The notes under the pieces are model-generated. The model was given only the letters and a program-made list of their open reading frames with translations. It searched no databases and had not been told where the DNA came from. This document shows, one piece after another, positions 32,535 through 41,251 of a stretch of DNA of 64,000 nt. Position numbers and translations under genes: made by a program. The stretch's first letter is position 1. Each line of letters opens with the position of its first letter. The stretch spans positions 744,001 through 808,000 of the forward strand of contig NZ_JBGGWB010000001.1 of the NCBI RefSeq assembly GCF_041321155.1, read 5' to 3'. The stretch comes from Sphingomonas sp. IW22 (GTDB lineage: Bacteria > Pseudomonadota > Alphaproteobacteria > Sphingomonadales > Sphingomonadaceae).

Positions 32535-34486
32535 CCCGCCTCGCTGCCGTTCCGTGCACCTGCGACGAATGTCGCGCGCTCGATGTCGCCCATCCGCGCG
32601 AAGGGCATCAGCTCGCGCTGGTCAGCGACACCGGCGGCGGAGTGTCCCCCGCCGCCGATCACCCCGACGCGATCCGGCCCGCCAGCCGGATCGTGCGCGC
32701 ACCTGAAGGCCGCAACAGTCGAGACGCGCGCTCGCGGCCACCCACAGCCGAAAGCGAGGACCCACCCATGAACGCTCAAGCGAAAATCTCAACCCCGACG
32801 TCCGTGGCCGCGCCGGTGCCGCCCTCGACGATCGAACAGGTGCCGCTACGGGATCTTCGCCGCGCACCGGAAAACGTACGCCGCACCGATATCGAGCAGG
32901 ATGTCGGCGGCCTGTCGGAAAACATTGCCGCTGTTGGCCTGCTTCAGTCGCTGATCGGCTACCGCGTCGGCCGGAAGCGAGAAGTCTGGATCGTCGGCGG
33001 GGGGCGCCGCCTGGCGGCGCTTCGCGTGCTGCTCGACGACTTCAGAATCGACCTCGCATTTCGCGTGCCCGTCCTGATCCGCGAGCGTGACGAGGCGATT
33101 GAGCTCTCGCTGGCTGAGAACCTCGAGCGCCGGGACATGAACCCGGCCGATGAGTTTGAAGCGTTCCGCCTGCTGATGGAGCCGGGCACGCGCTCCCCCG
33201 CCGATATCGCAAAGCGCTTCGGACTGACCGAAGTCTATGTCAAACAGCGTCTGAAACTGGCCGATCTGGCGCCCGAGATCCTCGACGGCCTGCGCGCAGG
33301 CGAAATGACGTTGCATGGGGCATTGGCCTATGCCCGCGCGCCCGATCCCACCGTCCAGCAACAGATTTTCGCCGCCCAGAAACGACGGGCTTATGACAGG
33401 CACGACCCCCGCTCGATCCGCAACGCCGTTGCCAGCACGAAAACAACCGACTGGACGCTCTACAAATATGTTGGCGCGGAAGCCTATGAGCGCGCCGGCG
33501 GCGGTTACGACGAGGGATTGTTCGAGGACGCACCGATCGGCGATTCACGCCGGCTGTCGAATCAGGTGCTCGTCGAGAAACTGGCGCGAGACCACATCGA
33601 CTTCCAGATGATCGGCCGCCAGCGCGAGATGGCTGAAGCGCTCAACCTAGAAGCGGTCGACGGCTTCGTCGTCTATCCCGATCTCGCCTTTCCGTCCTAC
33701 GGAATGAGTCCTCCAAAGGCGCCCGAAGGCTTCGCTTGGGTCGGCAGCTGGGAGCCCGGCGCGGCGCAGCGGATGCTCAAAACCGTCCGCAACAACGGGA
33801 TCTCGGTTCAGCTGCTGGTCGGCATCCAGGACGACAGGCTTGTCGCTTGGGATCGCGGCTTCTTTGTCGAGAAGGCGCAGAAGAATGCCGTTCAGCCCGA
33901 TGAAAAGCCCGCCGCCCCGGCCGCGCCCTTCACGCCCGAGGAGCGCGAGGCGATCGATCGCGCGCACGGCATCGACCTGTGGAGCAAGCGTCTGGCCGTC
34001 GGAAGCTTCGACGAGACTCCACTTCAGGGTCGCGCGTTCTTCGACGACAGCTGGGCTGGCCGCAATCCGGCGAGCGCTACCCATATCGGTCAGCAGGGGT
34101 GGTGGGTCAGGCTTCAAGTATTCGTCACTGCGGAACAGGCGGCGTCCCATACTGAAGCCGCAGGCGAGCGATACGAGCGCGCAAAGCGCGAAGTGGCCGA
34201 AGCAGCTGAGGCCAAACGAATCGCCGACGAAGAGGCGCAGCAGCAGCTCGCCCACCGCCGTGCAGAGCTCGAAGCAATGACGCCCCCCGCCGTCGCCGTG
34301 GTCGACGGCGAACCATGGTTCCGCGACGACGAGCATGGTTACGGCACGGCCGACCAGGAAGGCTGGATCGACAACTGGCTGGCGCTGATCGACCAGCTGG
34401 GCGCCGAAGACATCATCACCTTCGACACGCGCGAAGCCTTCGACAGCGCGCACGCCGCTGCCCGGTCACTGGGAGCGGGCGCATGA
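32531..34486 (+). CDS. Large ParB/RepB-like protein
   Basis: 651 residues if started at the ATG coupled to the previous stop; a second ATG at 32768 (GAGG upstream) would give 572. The first 79 residues hold a CTCDECR motif and low-complexity sequence. The ParB N-domain follows: VPLRDLRRAPENVRR, GLSENIAAVGLLQSLIG and VGGGRRLAALRVL, then the HTH SPADIAKRFGLTEVYVKQRLKLADL. The long C-terminal part contains a coiled coil (ERAKREVAEAAEAKRIADEEAQQQL) and no recognised domain. Proteins of this size and layout occur on plasmids and prophages, with no ParA beside them here; a partition, nuclease-like or regulatory role are all possible. Confidence 0.82.
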   Translation: MTRLAAVPCTCDECRALDVAHPREGHQLALVSDTGGGVSPAADHPDAIRPASRIVRAPEGRNSRDARSRPPTAESEDPPMNAQAKISTPTSVAAPVPPSTIEQVPLRDLRRAPENVRRTDIEQDVGGLSENIAAVGLLQSLIGYRVGRKREVWIVGGGRRLAALRVLLDDFRIDLAFRVPVLIRERDEAIELSLAENLERRDMNPADEFEAFRLLMEPGTRSPADIAKRFGLTEVYVKQRLKLADLAPEILDGLRAGEMTLHGALAYARAPDPTVQQQIFAAQKRRAYDRHDPRSIRNAVASTKTTDWTLYKYVGAEAYERAGGGYDEGLFEDAPIGDSRRLSNQVLVEKLARDHIDFQMIGRQREMAEALNLEAVDGFVVYPDLAFPSYGMSPPKAPEGFAWVGSWEPGAAQRMLKTVRNNGISVQLLVGIQDDRLVAWDRGFFVEKAQKNAVQPDEKPAAPAAPFTPEEREAIDRAHGIDLWSKRLAVGSFDETPLQGRAFFDDSWAGRNPASATHIGQQGWWVRLQVFVTAEQAASHTEAAGERYERAKREVAEAAEAKRIADEEAQQQLAHRRAELEAMTPPAVAVVDGEPWFRDDEHGYGTADQEGWIDNWLALIDQLGAEDIITFDTREAFDSAHAAARSLGAGA

Positions 34487-34794
34487 CGCTCGAAGACCGC
34501 ATTCGCGCCGATCTCGGTCGAAAAGTCATGGGGCTGATCAGCCCGCAGCTTGAACGCGAGCTCAACCTGGCGCTGCGGGTGTTGCCACCGGATCAGGTGT
34601 CGCTGCTGGCGGTGGAGCTCGCGACCGTACTCGCAGGAGCATGTCTGCTGGTGCCGGTCCAGTTCGCCGCCGACGACAAGCGGGAAGCGCTTTTCGACAC
34701 GTCTCTTGAATGGCTACACGAACGCCTGAAGGTTCGCCGCGACGAGATCCTGACGGCGCTTGACCAGCAGACTTCGAAATCCGGCGCACGGTGA
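34483..34794 (+). CDS. Phage protein of unknown function (103 aa)
   Basis: ATG at 34483 overlaps the ParB-like stop (ATGA). Helical: LEDRIRADLGRKVMGLISPQ, LRVLPPDQVSLLAVELATVLAGACLLVPVQ, then ALFDTSLEWLHERLKVRRDEILTAL. One moderately hydrophobic stretch in the middle. No family recognised. Coupled (GTGA) to the next short frame. Confidence 0.65.
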   Translation: MTLEDRIRADLGRKVMGLISPQLERELNLALRVLPPDQVSLLAVELATVLAGACLLVPVQFAADDKREALFDTSLEWLHERLKVRRDEILTALDQQTSKSGAR

Positions 34795-35072
34795 GCGAAT
34801 TGCCAGCTGCCTTTGCCGCGCTGATCGACGCGATTGCCTGCGACATGGCCGCCGAGGATGCTGTGCGTCTTTCGAATCCAGGGAGCACACCATGTCCAAC
34901 GCGCCACGCTGCGCCATCTACGCTCGCTTCTCGACCGACAAGCAATCGGCCCACTCGGCCGAGGACCAGGTCGCAGACTGCACCCGCCTCGCCGAACGCC
35001 AAGGCTGGCAGGTCGTCCAAATCTACACCGACGTCGCTCTCTCGGGCACCAACAACCGGCGGCCGGGCATGA
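34791..35072 (+). CDS. Doubtful small gene overlapping the recombinase start
   Basis: GTG at 34791 overlaps the preceding stop (GTGA). The first 28 residues (SELPAAFAALIDAIACDMAAEDAV) look like a real helix of the type seen in small phage proteins, but the rest lies in the wrong frame over the recombinase N-terminus for 180 bases and is Thr/Pro/Arg-rich. It may be the front end of a gene whose tail was replaced when the recombinase module was acquired. Confidence 0.3.
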   Translation: MSELPAAFAALIDAIACDMAAEDAVRLSNPGSTPCPTRHAAPSTLASRPTSNRPTRPRTRSQTAPASPNAKAGRSSKSTPTSLSRAPTTGGRA

Positions 35073-36529
35073 CACAAATGCTGTCTGACGCTGCTGCGGG
35101 TGCGTTCGACATCGTTGCGGCCGAAGCCGTCGATCGCCTCGCGCGCAACCAGGCCGACATCGCTACAATCTTCCAGCGCCTCGAATTCGCAAACGTCGCC
35201 ATTCACACGCTGACCGAAGGCCGGATCAACGAGATGGTCATAGGGTTCAAAGGGACGATGTCTGCGATGTTCCTCAAGGACCTTGCCGACAAGATACGGC
35301 GGGGCCAGCGCGGAACTGTCGAGCGTGGGCGCGTCGCCGGCGGCCTGACTTATGGGTATGATGTAGTCCCAAAGATCGACGCCCGTGGGGAGCTCGATCG
35401 CGGCCACCGCTCTGTCAACGCCGAGCAGGCGGCTGTAGTGCGCCGTATATTCAATGAGTTCGTGGCGGGACGCAGCGCAAAGGCGATCGCCAAGGGGCTC
35501 AACGCGGACGGTATCCCCAGCCCGCGCGGCGGCGAATGGCGCGCCAGCACGATCTACGGTTCCGAAGTTCGAGGCTACGGTATCCTGCGCAATTCGGTTT
35601 ATGTCGGAAGGATCGCCTACAACCGCGTTCATATGCGCCGTGACCCTGACACGCGGCGGCGCATTTCGCGTCCCAATCCGGTTGAACAAAGGGTCGAAGT
35701 TGAAGCGGACCATCTCCGCATCATCGACGACTCGCTTTGGAAAGCCGCACAGGACGAACTGAGCGCCCGTGGCTCCCAGCCGCTCAATCTGCAGCCCAGG
35801 CCCCGCTACCTGCTTTCCGGGCTGCTACAGTGCGGACGCTGCGGCGGGTCCGTCGTGGTGATCGGCGATGGGCGCTTGGGCTGCACGCGTGCGCGCGAGG
35901 CAGGAACGTGCGATGTCCGCAGCACCATAAAGCGCGAGGAGGTCGAGCGCCGCGTTCTGGCGGGCCTGACCGATCGCCTGCTGGAACCGCAGGCCGTCGC
36001 TCGCTTGGTTTCCCGCTATCACGCCGAAAGCGCCGGTCAGGCAGACCAGCGCGCTGCGGAAGGTGCCCAGATCGATCGCAAGGTCGCGAAACTCGATCAG
36101 TCGATCACGCGTCTAGTCGCCGCGATCGCCGACGGTGCTGCTGATTTCCGCGAGATCAAAGAAGCGTTGGTGGCGCGCAAGGCCGAACGCGAGCAACTGA
36201 TCCGGGCGCGTGAAGAGCATAAGGCCGTCCCGGTCATTGTGATGCGACCTGACATCGTCGAGCGGTACCGCAAGCGCGTCCGCCAGCTCGCACTCACGCT
36301 GTCGACTGACACCGCGACGGGACTTGAGGTCATGAATCGACTTCGGGATTTGATTGTCGGCGTGTCGCTGATGCCCACGAACTCAGGCGTATGGGACATT
36401 CATGTCGCAACGTCTCTGGGAGCTGTCGTCGATTTGGCGACGAAACAAAAAACCACACCAAGGCGCGCTAGCGCCTCGATGCAGTTGGTAGCGGAGGAGG
36501 GACTTGAACCCCCGACACGCGGATTATGA
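34892..36529 (+). CDS. Large serine recombinase (prophage integrase)
   Basis: 545 residues from the ATG at 34892 (GGGAG upstream). The resolvase domain starts RCAIYARFSTDKQ with the catalytic serine in RFS; AEAVDRLARNQADIATIFQ is the usual E..DRl.R. The recombinase domain follows (GGLTYGYDV, AVVRRIFNEFVAG, YGILRNSVYVGRIAYN), then a zinc ribbon (LLQCGRCGGSVVV ... GCTRAREAGTCD), then a long coiled coil. The last 14 codons (VAEEGLEPPTRGL) are the antisense reading of the tRNA-Met 3' end, so the stop is supplied by the attachment region. This is the integrase and excisionase-dependent recombinase of the prophage. Confidence 0.93.
   Translation: MSNAPRCAIYARFSTDKQSAHSAEDQVADCTRLAERQGWQVVQIYTDVALSGTNNRRPGMTQMLSDAAAGAFDIVAAEAVDRLARNQADIATIFQRLEFANVAIHTLTEGRINEMVIGFKGTMSAMFLKDLADKIRRGQRGTVERGRVAGGLTYGYDVVPKIDARGELDRGHRSVNAEQAAVVRRIFNEFVAGRSAKAIAKGLNADGIPSPRGGEWRASTIYGSEVRGYGILRNSVYVGRIAYNRVHMRRDPDTRRRISRPNPVEQRVEVEADHLRIIDDSLWKAAQDELSARGSQPLNLQPRPRYLLSGLLQCGRCGGSVVVIGDGRLGCTRAREAGTCDVRSTIKREEVERRVLAGLTDRLLEPQAVARLVSRYHAESAGQADQRAAEGAQIDRKVAKLDQSITRLVAAIADGAADFREIKEALVARKAEREQLIRAREEHKAVPVIVMRPDIVERYRKRVRQLALTLSTDTATGLEVMNRLRDLIVGVSLMPTNSGVWDIHVATSLGAVVDLATKQKTTPRRASASMQLVAEEGLEPPTRGL
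36486..36529. other. Probable prophage attachment site (right end, within tRNA-Met 3' part)
   Basis: The recombinase reading frame overlaps the 3' half of the tRNA-Met gene by 44 bases. The tRNA is whole, so the phage copy of the core must restore its 3' end. A second copy of this sequence is expected at the left end of the prophage, outside the window; none was seen at positions 1-60. Confidence 0.6.
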
Positions 36530-36562
36530 TTCCGCTGCTCTAACCAACTGAGCTACTCCGCC
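36486..36562 (-). tRNA. tRNA-Met (CAT), elongator
   Basis: 77 bases including encoded CCA. Acceptor GGCGGAG pairs with CTCCGCT; D arm AGCTCAGTTGGTTAGAGC; anticodon stem GCGGA/TCCGC with loop ATCATAA, anticodon CAT; T arm with GGTTCAAGTCC. First acceptor pair is G-T, not the C-A mismatch of an initiator tRNA, so elongator Met; a lysidine-modified Ile tRNA cannot be fully excluded. It is the integration target of the prophage. Confidence 0.93.
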
Positions 36563-36621
36563 CCATGGGCATCGCCGGATCACCGGCGAGGCGGGCCACA
36601 TACGCAGCTGCGCACGCCCGG

Positions 36622-37140
36622 TCAAGCGAACATATGTCGTGAAAGTGGTTCCCATGGCCCGCCGCGATACCACCATGTGGCAAGTCCCGCGATCGCCAGC
36701 GGGCGCGGCGCGAAATTCGCCTCCATCTGCGCCTTGAGCGCGCGGGCGGCGGCGGGTTCGACCTTATTCTGAATGGTAACGTGCGGGCGCCATCCGGCCT
36801 GGTCCTGCGGCATCAACATGCCGCTAAACGCGTCGGCCAGGCGAGTTCGAATGGCGATCAGATCAGGGCTTTCCACGCGGAACGCCGTGCCCCGGCCGAG
36901 GGACAGCACCCCCGCCAGCATGGCACGCGGCGCCTGAACCCCGCGCGTTTCCGCGCGCAGCCGCTGCTTCAGCTCATCCGCCAATGCGGGCGCGATGTGG
37001 TGGAACAGCGTCAGATGCGCGTCGAGGTAATTGCGCTCAGGTGGAAAATGCTGGCGGCGCAGGCCGGTCAGCCACGCCGCGTCCTGATGCCCGAACAATG
37101 CCGTGACGATGATCGGCGCCGGTTCGGGCTGGATGCTCAA
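36622..37140 (-). CDS. 2'-5' RNA ligase / cyclic phosphodiesterase-like protein
   Basis: About 172 residues. Two HxT-type motifs of the 2H phosphoesterase superfamily are present: AHLTLFHH (about residue 40) and RPHVTIQN (about 125). The start appears to be a TTG at 37140 overlapping the kup stop (TTGA); no ATG or GTG fits upstream of the conserved IIVTALFG strand. The family joins or opens 2'-5' RNA bonds or cyclic phosphates; the cellular role is not known. Co-oriented with kup and probably transcribed with it. Confidence 0.85.
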   Translation of the reverse strand: MSIQPEPAPIIVTALFGHQDAAWLTGLRRQHFPPERNYLDAHLTLFHHIAPALADELKQRLRAETRGVQAPRAMLAGVLSLGRGTAFRVESPDLIAIRTRLADAFSGMLMPQDQAGWRPHVTIQNKVEPAAARALKAQMEANFAPRPLAIAGLATWWYRGGPWEPLSRHMFA

Positions 37141-39065
37141 ATCTCGACCTGACTGCCCAATTCGACCACGCGATTTGTCGGCAGCCGGAAAAACTCCATC
37201 GCGCTTTCGGCGTTGCGCAGCATCCAGGCGAACAGCTTTTCGCGCCAGATCATCATCCCCGGCTGGGTCGACGGCAACAGCGTCTGCCGCGCGAGGAAGA
37301 AGCTGGTTTCCATCATCCGGAACTCGCCCTCGCAATTGTCCACGCGCTTCAGCGCGGCGGGCACGTCGACTTCCTCCATGAACCCATAGCGCAGGATCAT
37401 GCGGTGAAAGCCCGATTCCAGATGCTCCAGCCCCACTCGACGGCCTTCGGCGACATAGGGTTCGTCGACGATCTTCACCGTCAACAGGATCACCCGCTCG
37501 TGCAGCACCTTGTTGTGCTTGAGATTGTGGAGCAGCGCGTGGGGCACCCCTTCGGGAGTGGACGTCATGAACACCGCGGTCCCCGGAACGCGGGTTGCCG
37601 AATTGGCGGCGGACTGGATGAATACTTTCATCGGCATCGCGCTTTCGCGCATCCGCTCGATCATCAGCTTGCGGCCCTTGGACCAGGTGGTCAGCATCGT
37701 GAAGATCACGAACCCGACGAACAGGGGGAACCAGCCGCCATCGGGCACCTTGGTCAGATTGGCCGCGAAATAGGCAAGGTCGACGATGAAAAATAGCACC
37801 AGCAGCGGCGCGGCCTGCCACCATTTCCACTGCCACAGCGCGAATAGCACCACCGCCAGCAGACAGGTGTCGATGAACATGGCCCCCGTGACCGCAATGC
37901 CATAGGCCGAGGTCAGGTTGGACGACGACTGGAACGTCAGGACCAGCAGGATCACCATGACCATCAGCAGCCAGTTGATCAGCGGGATATAGATCTGCCC
38001 CGCCGTCGCCGCGCTGGTATGGTCGATGCGAAGCCGCGGCATGAAGCCCAGCTGGCTCGCCTGTTGCGTCACGGAAAAGGCGCCGGAAATCACCGCCTGG
38101 CTGGCAATGATCGCCGCCATCGTCGCCAGCAGCACCAACGGCAGCCGCAGCGATTCGGGCGCCAGCATGTAGAACGGGCTTTCCAGCGCGCCGGCATCGC
38201 GCAGCAGCAACGCGCCCTGCCCCATATAATTCAGCATCAGCGCGGGCAGCACGAACCACAGCCACGACACCCGAATGGGATTGCGACCGAAATGCCCCAT
38301 ATCGGCGTAAAGCGCCTCGGCACCCGTGACTGCCAGAACCACCGAACCCAGCGCCAGAAAGGCGGCCAGCGGATCGTCGACGAAGAACATCACCGCATGA
38401 TCGGGGGTCAGCGCCCACAGCACGCCCGGATCGGCGACAATGCTGATCAGGCCCAGCGTCGCAATGACCAGAAAATAGACGATCATGATCGGCCCGAACA
38501 ACGCGCCGACCCGCGCGGTGCCGTTGCGCTGGATCGAGAAGAGGAAGACCAGAATCATGACCGCGATCGGCAGGACCAGCCCGCCAAAGGCCGGGGCCGC
38601 CACCGACAGCCCCTCCACCGCGCCCAGCACCGACACGGCGGGCGTGATCATCGAGTCGCCATAGAACAGCGCCGTCGCGAACACGCCCAGCAGGACGATG
38701 CCGCGCGTCCATCGCTGTCCGGCCGAGCGGCCCGAAATCAGCGCCAGCAGCGCCAGGCTGCCGCCCTCGCCCTTGTTGTCGGCGCGCATGATGATGCTGA
38801 CATATTTCAGCGTCACCACGATCATCATCGACCAGAACATCAGGCTGATGACGCCCAGAATGTGCAGCCGATCCAGCGCCAGCGGGTGGTGCCCGGCAAA
38901 GGTTTCGCGGAACGCGTAAAGCGGGCTGGTGCCAATGTCGCCGAACACGACGCCCACGGCGCTGACCGCCAGTTTCCATCCAGCCTGGCCGTGGTGATGA
39001 TCATGGCCGTCGACGGCGACCGAATCGATCGTCGACACAGGCGGCACCCCGGTGGGTTCGCTCAC
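37137..39065 (-). CDS. kup: Kup system potassium uptake protein
   Basis: 642 residues, about the normal length. GTG start. Kup motifs: [19 protein letters not shown] near residue 35, [35 protein letters not shown] and many membrane segments (about twelve) through residue 460, then a cytoplasmic C-terminal domain ([28 protein letters not shown]). It is a potassium-proton symporter in the inner membrane. A His-rich N-terminus (GHDHHHG) is unusual but short. Confidence 0.95.
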   Translation of the reverse strand: MSEPTGVPPVSTIDSVAVDGHDHHHGQAGWKLAVSAVGVVFGDIGTSPLYAFRETFAGHHPLALDRLHILGVISLMFWSMMIVVTLKYVSIIMRADNKGEGGSLALLALISGRSAGQRWTRGIVLLGVFATALFYGDSMITPAVSVLGAVEGLSVAAPAFGGLVLPIAVMILVFLFSIQRNGTARVGALFGPIMIVYFLVIATLGLISIVADPGVLWALTPDHAVMFFVDDPLAAFLALGSVVLAVTGAEALYADMGHFGRNPIRVSWLWFVLPALMLNYMGQGALLLRDAGALESPFYMLAPESLRLPLVLLATMAAIIASQAVISGAFSVTQQASQLGFMPRLRIDHTSAATAGQIYIPLINWLLMVMVILLVLTFQSSSNLTSAYGIAVTGAMFIDTCLLAVVLFALWQWKWWQAAPLLVLFFIVDLAYFAANLTKVPDGGWFPLFVGFVIFTMLTTWSKGRKLMIERMRESAMPMKVFIQSAANSATRVPGTAVFMTSTPEGVPHALLHNLKHNKVLHERVILLTVKIVDEPYVAEGRRVGLEHLESGFHRMILRYGFMEEVDVPAALKRVDNCEGEFRMMETSFFLARQTLLPSTQPGMMIWREKLFAWMLRNAESAMEFFRLPTNRVVELGSQVEI

Positions 39066-39205
39066 GGGCGGAGACGCTCCTGGCTGGCGAGTGCAAACGA
39101 CATCATCGCGGACGCGACTTTCCGATCCTTATCCAACCGGCGGCGCGTTAGCACCGGCGATGCCGCACCGCAACGCGAAGCGATCCGATGGGGATTGGCG
39201 GGCTT

Positions 39206-39673
39206 TCAGCCCAGTACGGCATCGGCCTCTGTCAGGGTCGGCACTTCGCGCAGGACGAAGCTGGACGCGATCGTCGTAACCCCCGGCAAACGGCCAAGAT
39301 GTTCGCGGTGCAGTCGCTCATAATCATCCAGGTCACGGGCCAATATGGTCAGGCGGTAGTCCTGATGTCCCGACACCAGCGCGCAGGAAACGATGCCCGG
39401 AATCCGCCCCACTGCCCGTTCGAACGCGGCCAGATCCTCCTCCACCTGCGTCGCCAGGGTGATGTCGACCAGCGCAGTGACGTGAAAGCCCAGCCGCTTC
39501 CCGCCCAGCCGCGCGCCATAGCCGCGAATGGCCCCGGCCTGCTCCAGTGACTGGATGCGGCGCGAACAGGCCGATTGCGACAGGCCGCACGTCTCCGCCA
39601 CTCGTGAAACGGTCGCGCGCGCATCGCTCGCCAGCGCGCGCAATATGGCTTGATCAATACGGTCGATTTGCAT
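39206..39673 (-). CDS. Lrp/AsnC-family transcription regulator (likely AldR-like)
   Basis: About 155 residues from the ATG at 39673. HTH: IDRIDQAILRALASDARATVSRVAETCGLSQSACSRRIQSLEQAG in parts; then the RAM ligand domain (VTALVDITLA, ALVSGHQDYRLTILARD, IASSFVLREV). It is divergent from the alanine dehydrogenase gene with a 129-base shared region. Such neighbours usually control ald in response to alanine; that link is inferred. Confidence 0.92.
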   Translation of the reverse strand: MQIDRIDQAILRALASDARATVSRVAETCGLSQSACSRRIQSLEQAGAIRGYGARLGGKRLGFHVTALVDITLATQVEEDLAAFERAVGRIPGIVSCALVSGHQDYRLTILARDLDDYERLHREHLGRLPGVTTIASSFVLREVPTLTEADAVLG

Positions 39674-39764
39674 GGAACAATGGCATATCGCTCCTCGCAC
39701 GCTCGATCCATGCGTAAACCGCTACTTCAGTCGCATAATTTGCACGGAAATCGAGCAAGCCATC

Positions 39765-39773
39765 TGCTAGTAT
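39765..39773 (+). promoter_or_regulatory. Candidate extended -10 promoter for ald
   Basis: TGCTAGTAT (TGn plus TAGTAT) lies 30 bases before the ald ATG, in the divergent region with the Lrp-type gene. No good -35 at 17 bases, which fits an activator-dependent or extended -10 promoter. An AGGAG ribosome site is at 39791-39795. Confidence 0.4.
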
Positions 39774-39802
39774 CGGGCGAAACGAATTTCAGGAGAAATG
39801 CG

Positions 39803-40909
39803 ATGCGGATCGGCGTCCCCAAGGAAATCAAGAATCACGAATATCGCGTCGGGCTGACTCCCCCGTCGGTGGCCGAGCTGGTCGCCGCAGGGCATGAGGT
39901 GATCGTCGAGACCAAGGCCGGGGGCGGCATCGATTTCGAGGATCAGGATTATGTGAACGCCGGCGCGCGCATCGTCCCGACCGCCGCCGAAGTGTTCGCC
40001 GCCGCCGACATGATCGTGAAGGTCAAGGAGCCGCAGCCGCAGGAAGTGGCGATGCTGGAGCCGCGCCACACGCTGTTCACCTATCTCCACCTCGCCGCCG
40101 ACAAGCCGCAGGCCGAGGGGCTGATGAAGTCGGGCGCCACCTGCATCGCGTATGAAACGGTGACCAGCGACTCGCGTTCGCTGCCGCTGCTCAAGCCGAT
40201 GAGCGAGGTTGCGGGCCGCATGTCGGTACAGGTCGGCGCGCATTATCTGGAAAAGGAACAGGGCGGTCGCGGCGTGCTGCTGGGCGGCGTGCCCGGCGTG
40301 GCCCCGGCGCGCGTTGCCATTCTGGGTGGCGGCGTGTCGGGCATCAACGCCGCGCAGATGGCCGTCGGAATGCGCGCCGATGTCACCATCTATGACATCA
40401 ACAACGACCGTCTGGCCGAACTGGACATGTTCTTTTCCAGCCAGATCAAGACCGCTTACGCCAGCAAGGCAGCCGTCGCGGCCGCGGTCCGCAACGCGCA
40501 TCTGGTGATCGGCGCGGTGCTGGTCCCCGGCGCCGCCGCGCCCAAGCTGGTCACGCGCGAAATGGTCAAGACGATGAAGCGCGGTTCGGTGCTGGTGGAC
40601 ATCGCCATCGACCAGGGCGGCTGCTTCGAAACCAGTCATGCCACCACGCATGAGGACCCGGTATTCGAGGTGGACGGCGTGATCCATTATTGCGTCGCCA
40701 ACATGCCGGGCGCGGTCGCGCGCACCAGCGCCTTTGCGCTGAACAATGCGACGCTGCCCTATGCGCTTCGCATCGCCAATCTGGGTGCGGAAGCCGCGAT
40801 GCGCGCCGACCGCCATCTGGCCAACGGCCTGAACGTGTCCAACGGCAAGATCCGCCACGCAGCGGTGGCAGAAGCACTCGACCTGCCGTTCGAGGCATGG
40901 ACCGCCTGA
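39803..40909 (+). CDS. ald: Alanine dehydrogenase
   Basis: 368 residues. Begins RIGVPKEIKNHEYRVGLTP, the family start; the ATG at 39803 has AGGAG at good spacing. Further marks: FTYLHLAADK with the active-site His, CIAYETV, MSVQVGAHYLEKEQGGRG, the Rossmann loop ILGGGVSGINAAQMAVG, and VDIAIDQGGCFETS. It converts L-alanine and NAD to pyruvate, ammonia and NADH. Divergent from an Lrp-type regulator. Confidence 0.97.
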   Translation: MRIGVPKEIKNHEYRVGLTPPSVAELVAAGHEVIVETKAGGGIDFEDQDYVNAGARIVPTAAEVFAAADMIVKVKEPQPQEVAMLEPRHTLFTYLHLAADKPQAEGLMKSGATCIAYETVTSDSRSLPLLKPMSEVAGRMSVQVGAHYLEKEQGGRGVLLGGVPGVAPARVAILGGGVSGINAAQMAVGMRADVTIYDINNDRLAELDMFFSSQIKTAYASKAAVAAAVRNAHLVIGAVLVPGAAAPKLVTREMVKTMKRGSVLVDIAIDQGGCFETSHATTHEDPVFEVDGVIHYCVANMPGAVARTSAFALNNATLPYALRIANLGAEAAMRADRHLANGLNVSNGKIRHAAVAEALDLPFEAWTA

Positions 40910-40957
40910 CGGAACACGTCAGGAACATGGGCGTTTGGCCACGGAAGGAGAACTTGC

Positions 40958-41176
40958 GTGGCCAACACCCCCGATCCCAAGACCGAACCCTTTTCGAACG
41001 CCGAAAAGGACCCCGATGACTGGACCACCGGCGACGAGCCGATGACCGGCGCGCAGGCCAGCTATCTCAAGACGTTGAGCGAGGAAGCAGGCGAACCGTT
41101 CGAAGACAGCCTGAACAAGGCCGACGCGTCGAAACGCATCGACGCGCTTCAGGAAAAGACCGGGCGCGGGACCTGA
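40958..41176 (+). CDS. DUF3072 family small protein
   Basis: 72 residues; GTG start with AGGAG upstream. DPDDWTTGDEPMTGAQASYLKTLSEEAGE and LNKADASKRIDALQEKTGRG match the DUF3072 family along its length, whose conserved part is 'MT.aQ..yLktLseeAg'. Function unknown. Follows ald in the same direction with a 48-base gap. Confidence 0.9.
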   Translation: MANTPDPKTEPFSNAEKDPDDWTTGDEPMTGAQASYLKTLSEEAGEPFEDSLNKADASKRIDALQEKTGRGT

Positions 41177-41251
41177 TGGATCGGGGTCGGCGCCTTGGCG
41201 AACCTTTCCGAATGTGAAACACTGGTTTCACAAAAAGAATGGAGAGGTGTC

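Larger units (their letters stand above)
1..36529. mobile_element. Siphovirus-type prophage, right part (left end outside window)
   Basis: A contiguous block of phage genes: lysis, tail, head and packaging genes on the minus strand; toxin-antitoxin and CI-like repressor; then a divergent plus-strand early operon ending in a large serine recombinase. The recombinase gene runs into the 3' end of a tRNA-Met gene, which marks the right boundary. The left boundary and the second attachment site are not in the window, because position 1 is still inside the Rz1 gene. Head genes are HK97-like (Terminase_1, HK97 portal, ClpP-like protease, HK97 major capsid). The tail is long and non-contractile: tape measure and TP901-type tube protein are present and no sheath gene was seen. 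All structural genes look intact, so the element may be functional, but this is inference. Confidence 0.95.

Noticed and set aside
32583..32771. A 62-codon frame ending in an ATGA overlap with the second ParB ATG
   Set aside because: No ribosome site and Pro/Arg-rich composition; it would overlap the N-terminal extension of the ParB-like frame.
36622..38979. A 785-codon frame joining the RNA ligase-like protein to sequence inside kup
   Set aside because: Only the part after the kup stop has 2H phosphoesterase motifs; the rest is an out-of-frame reading of kup.
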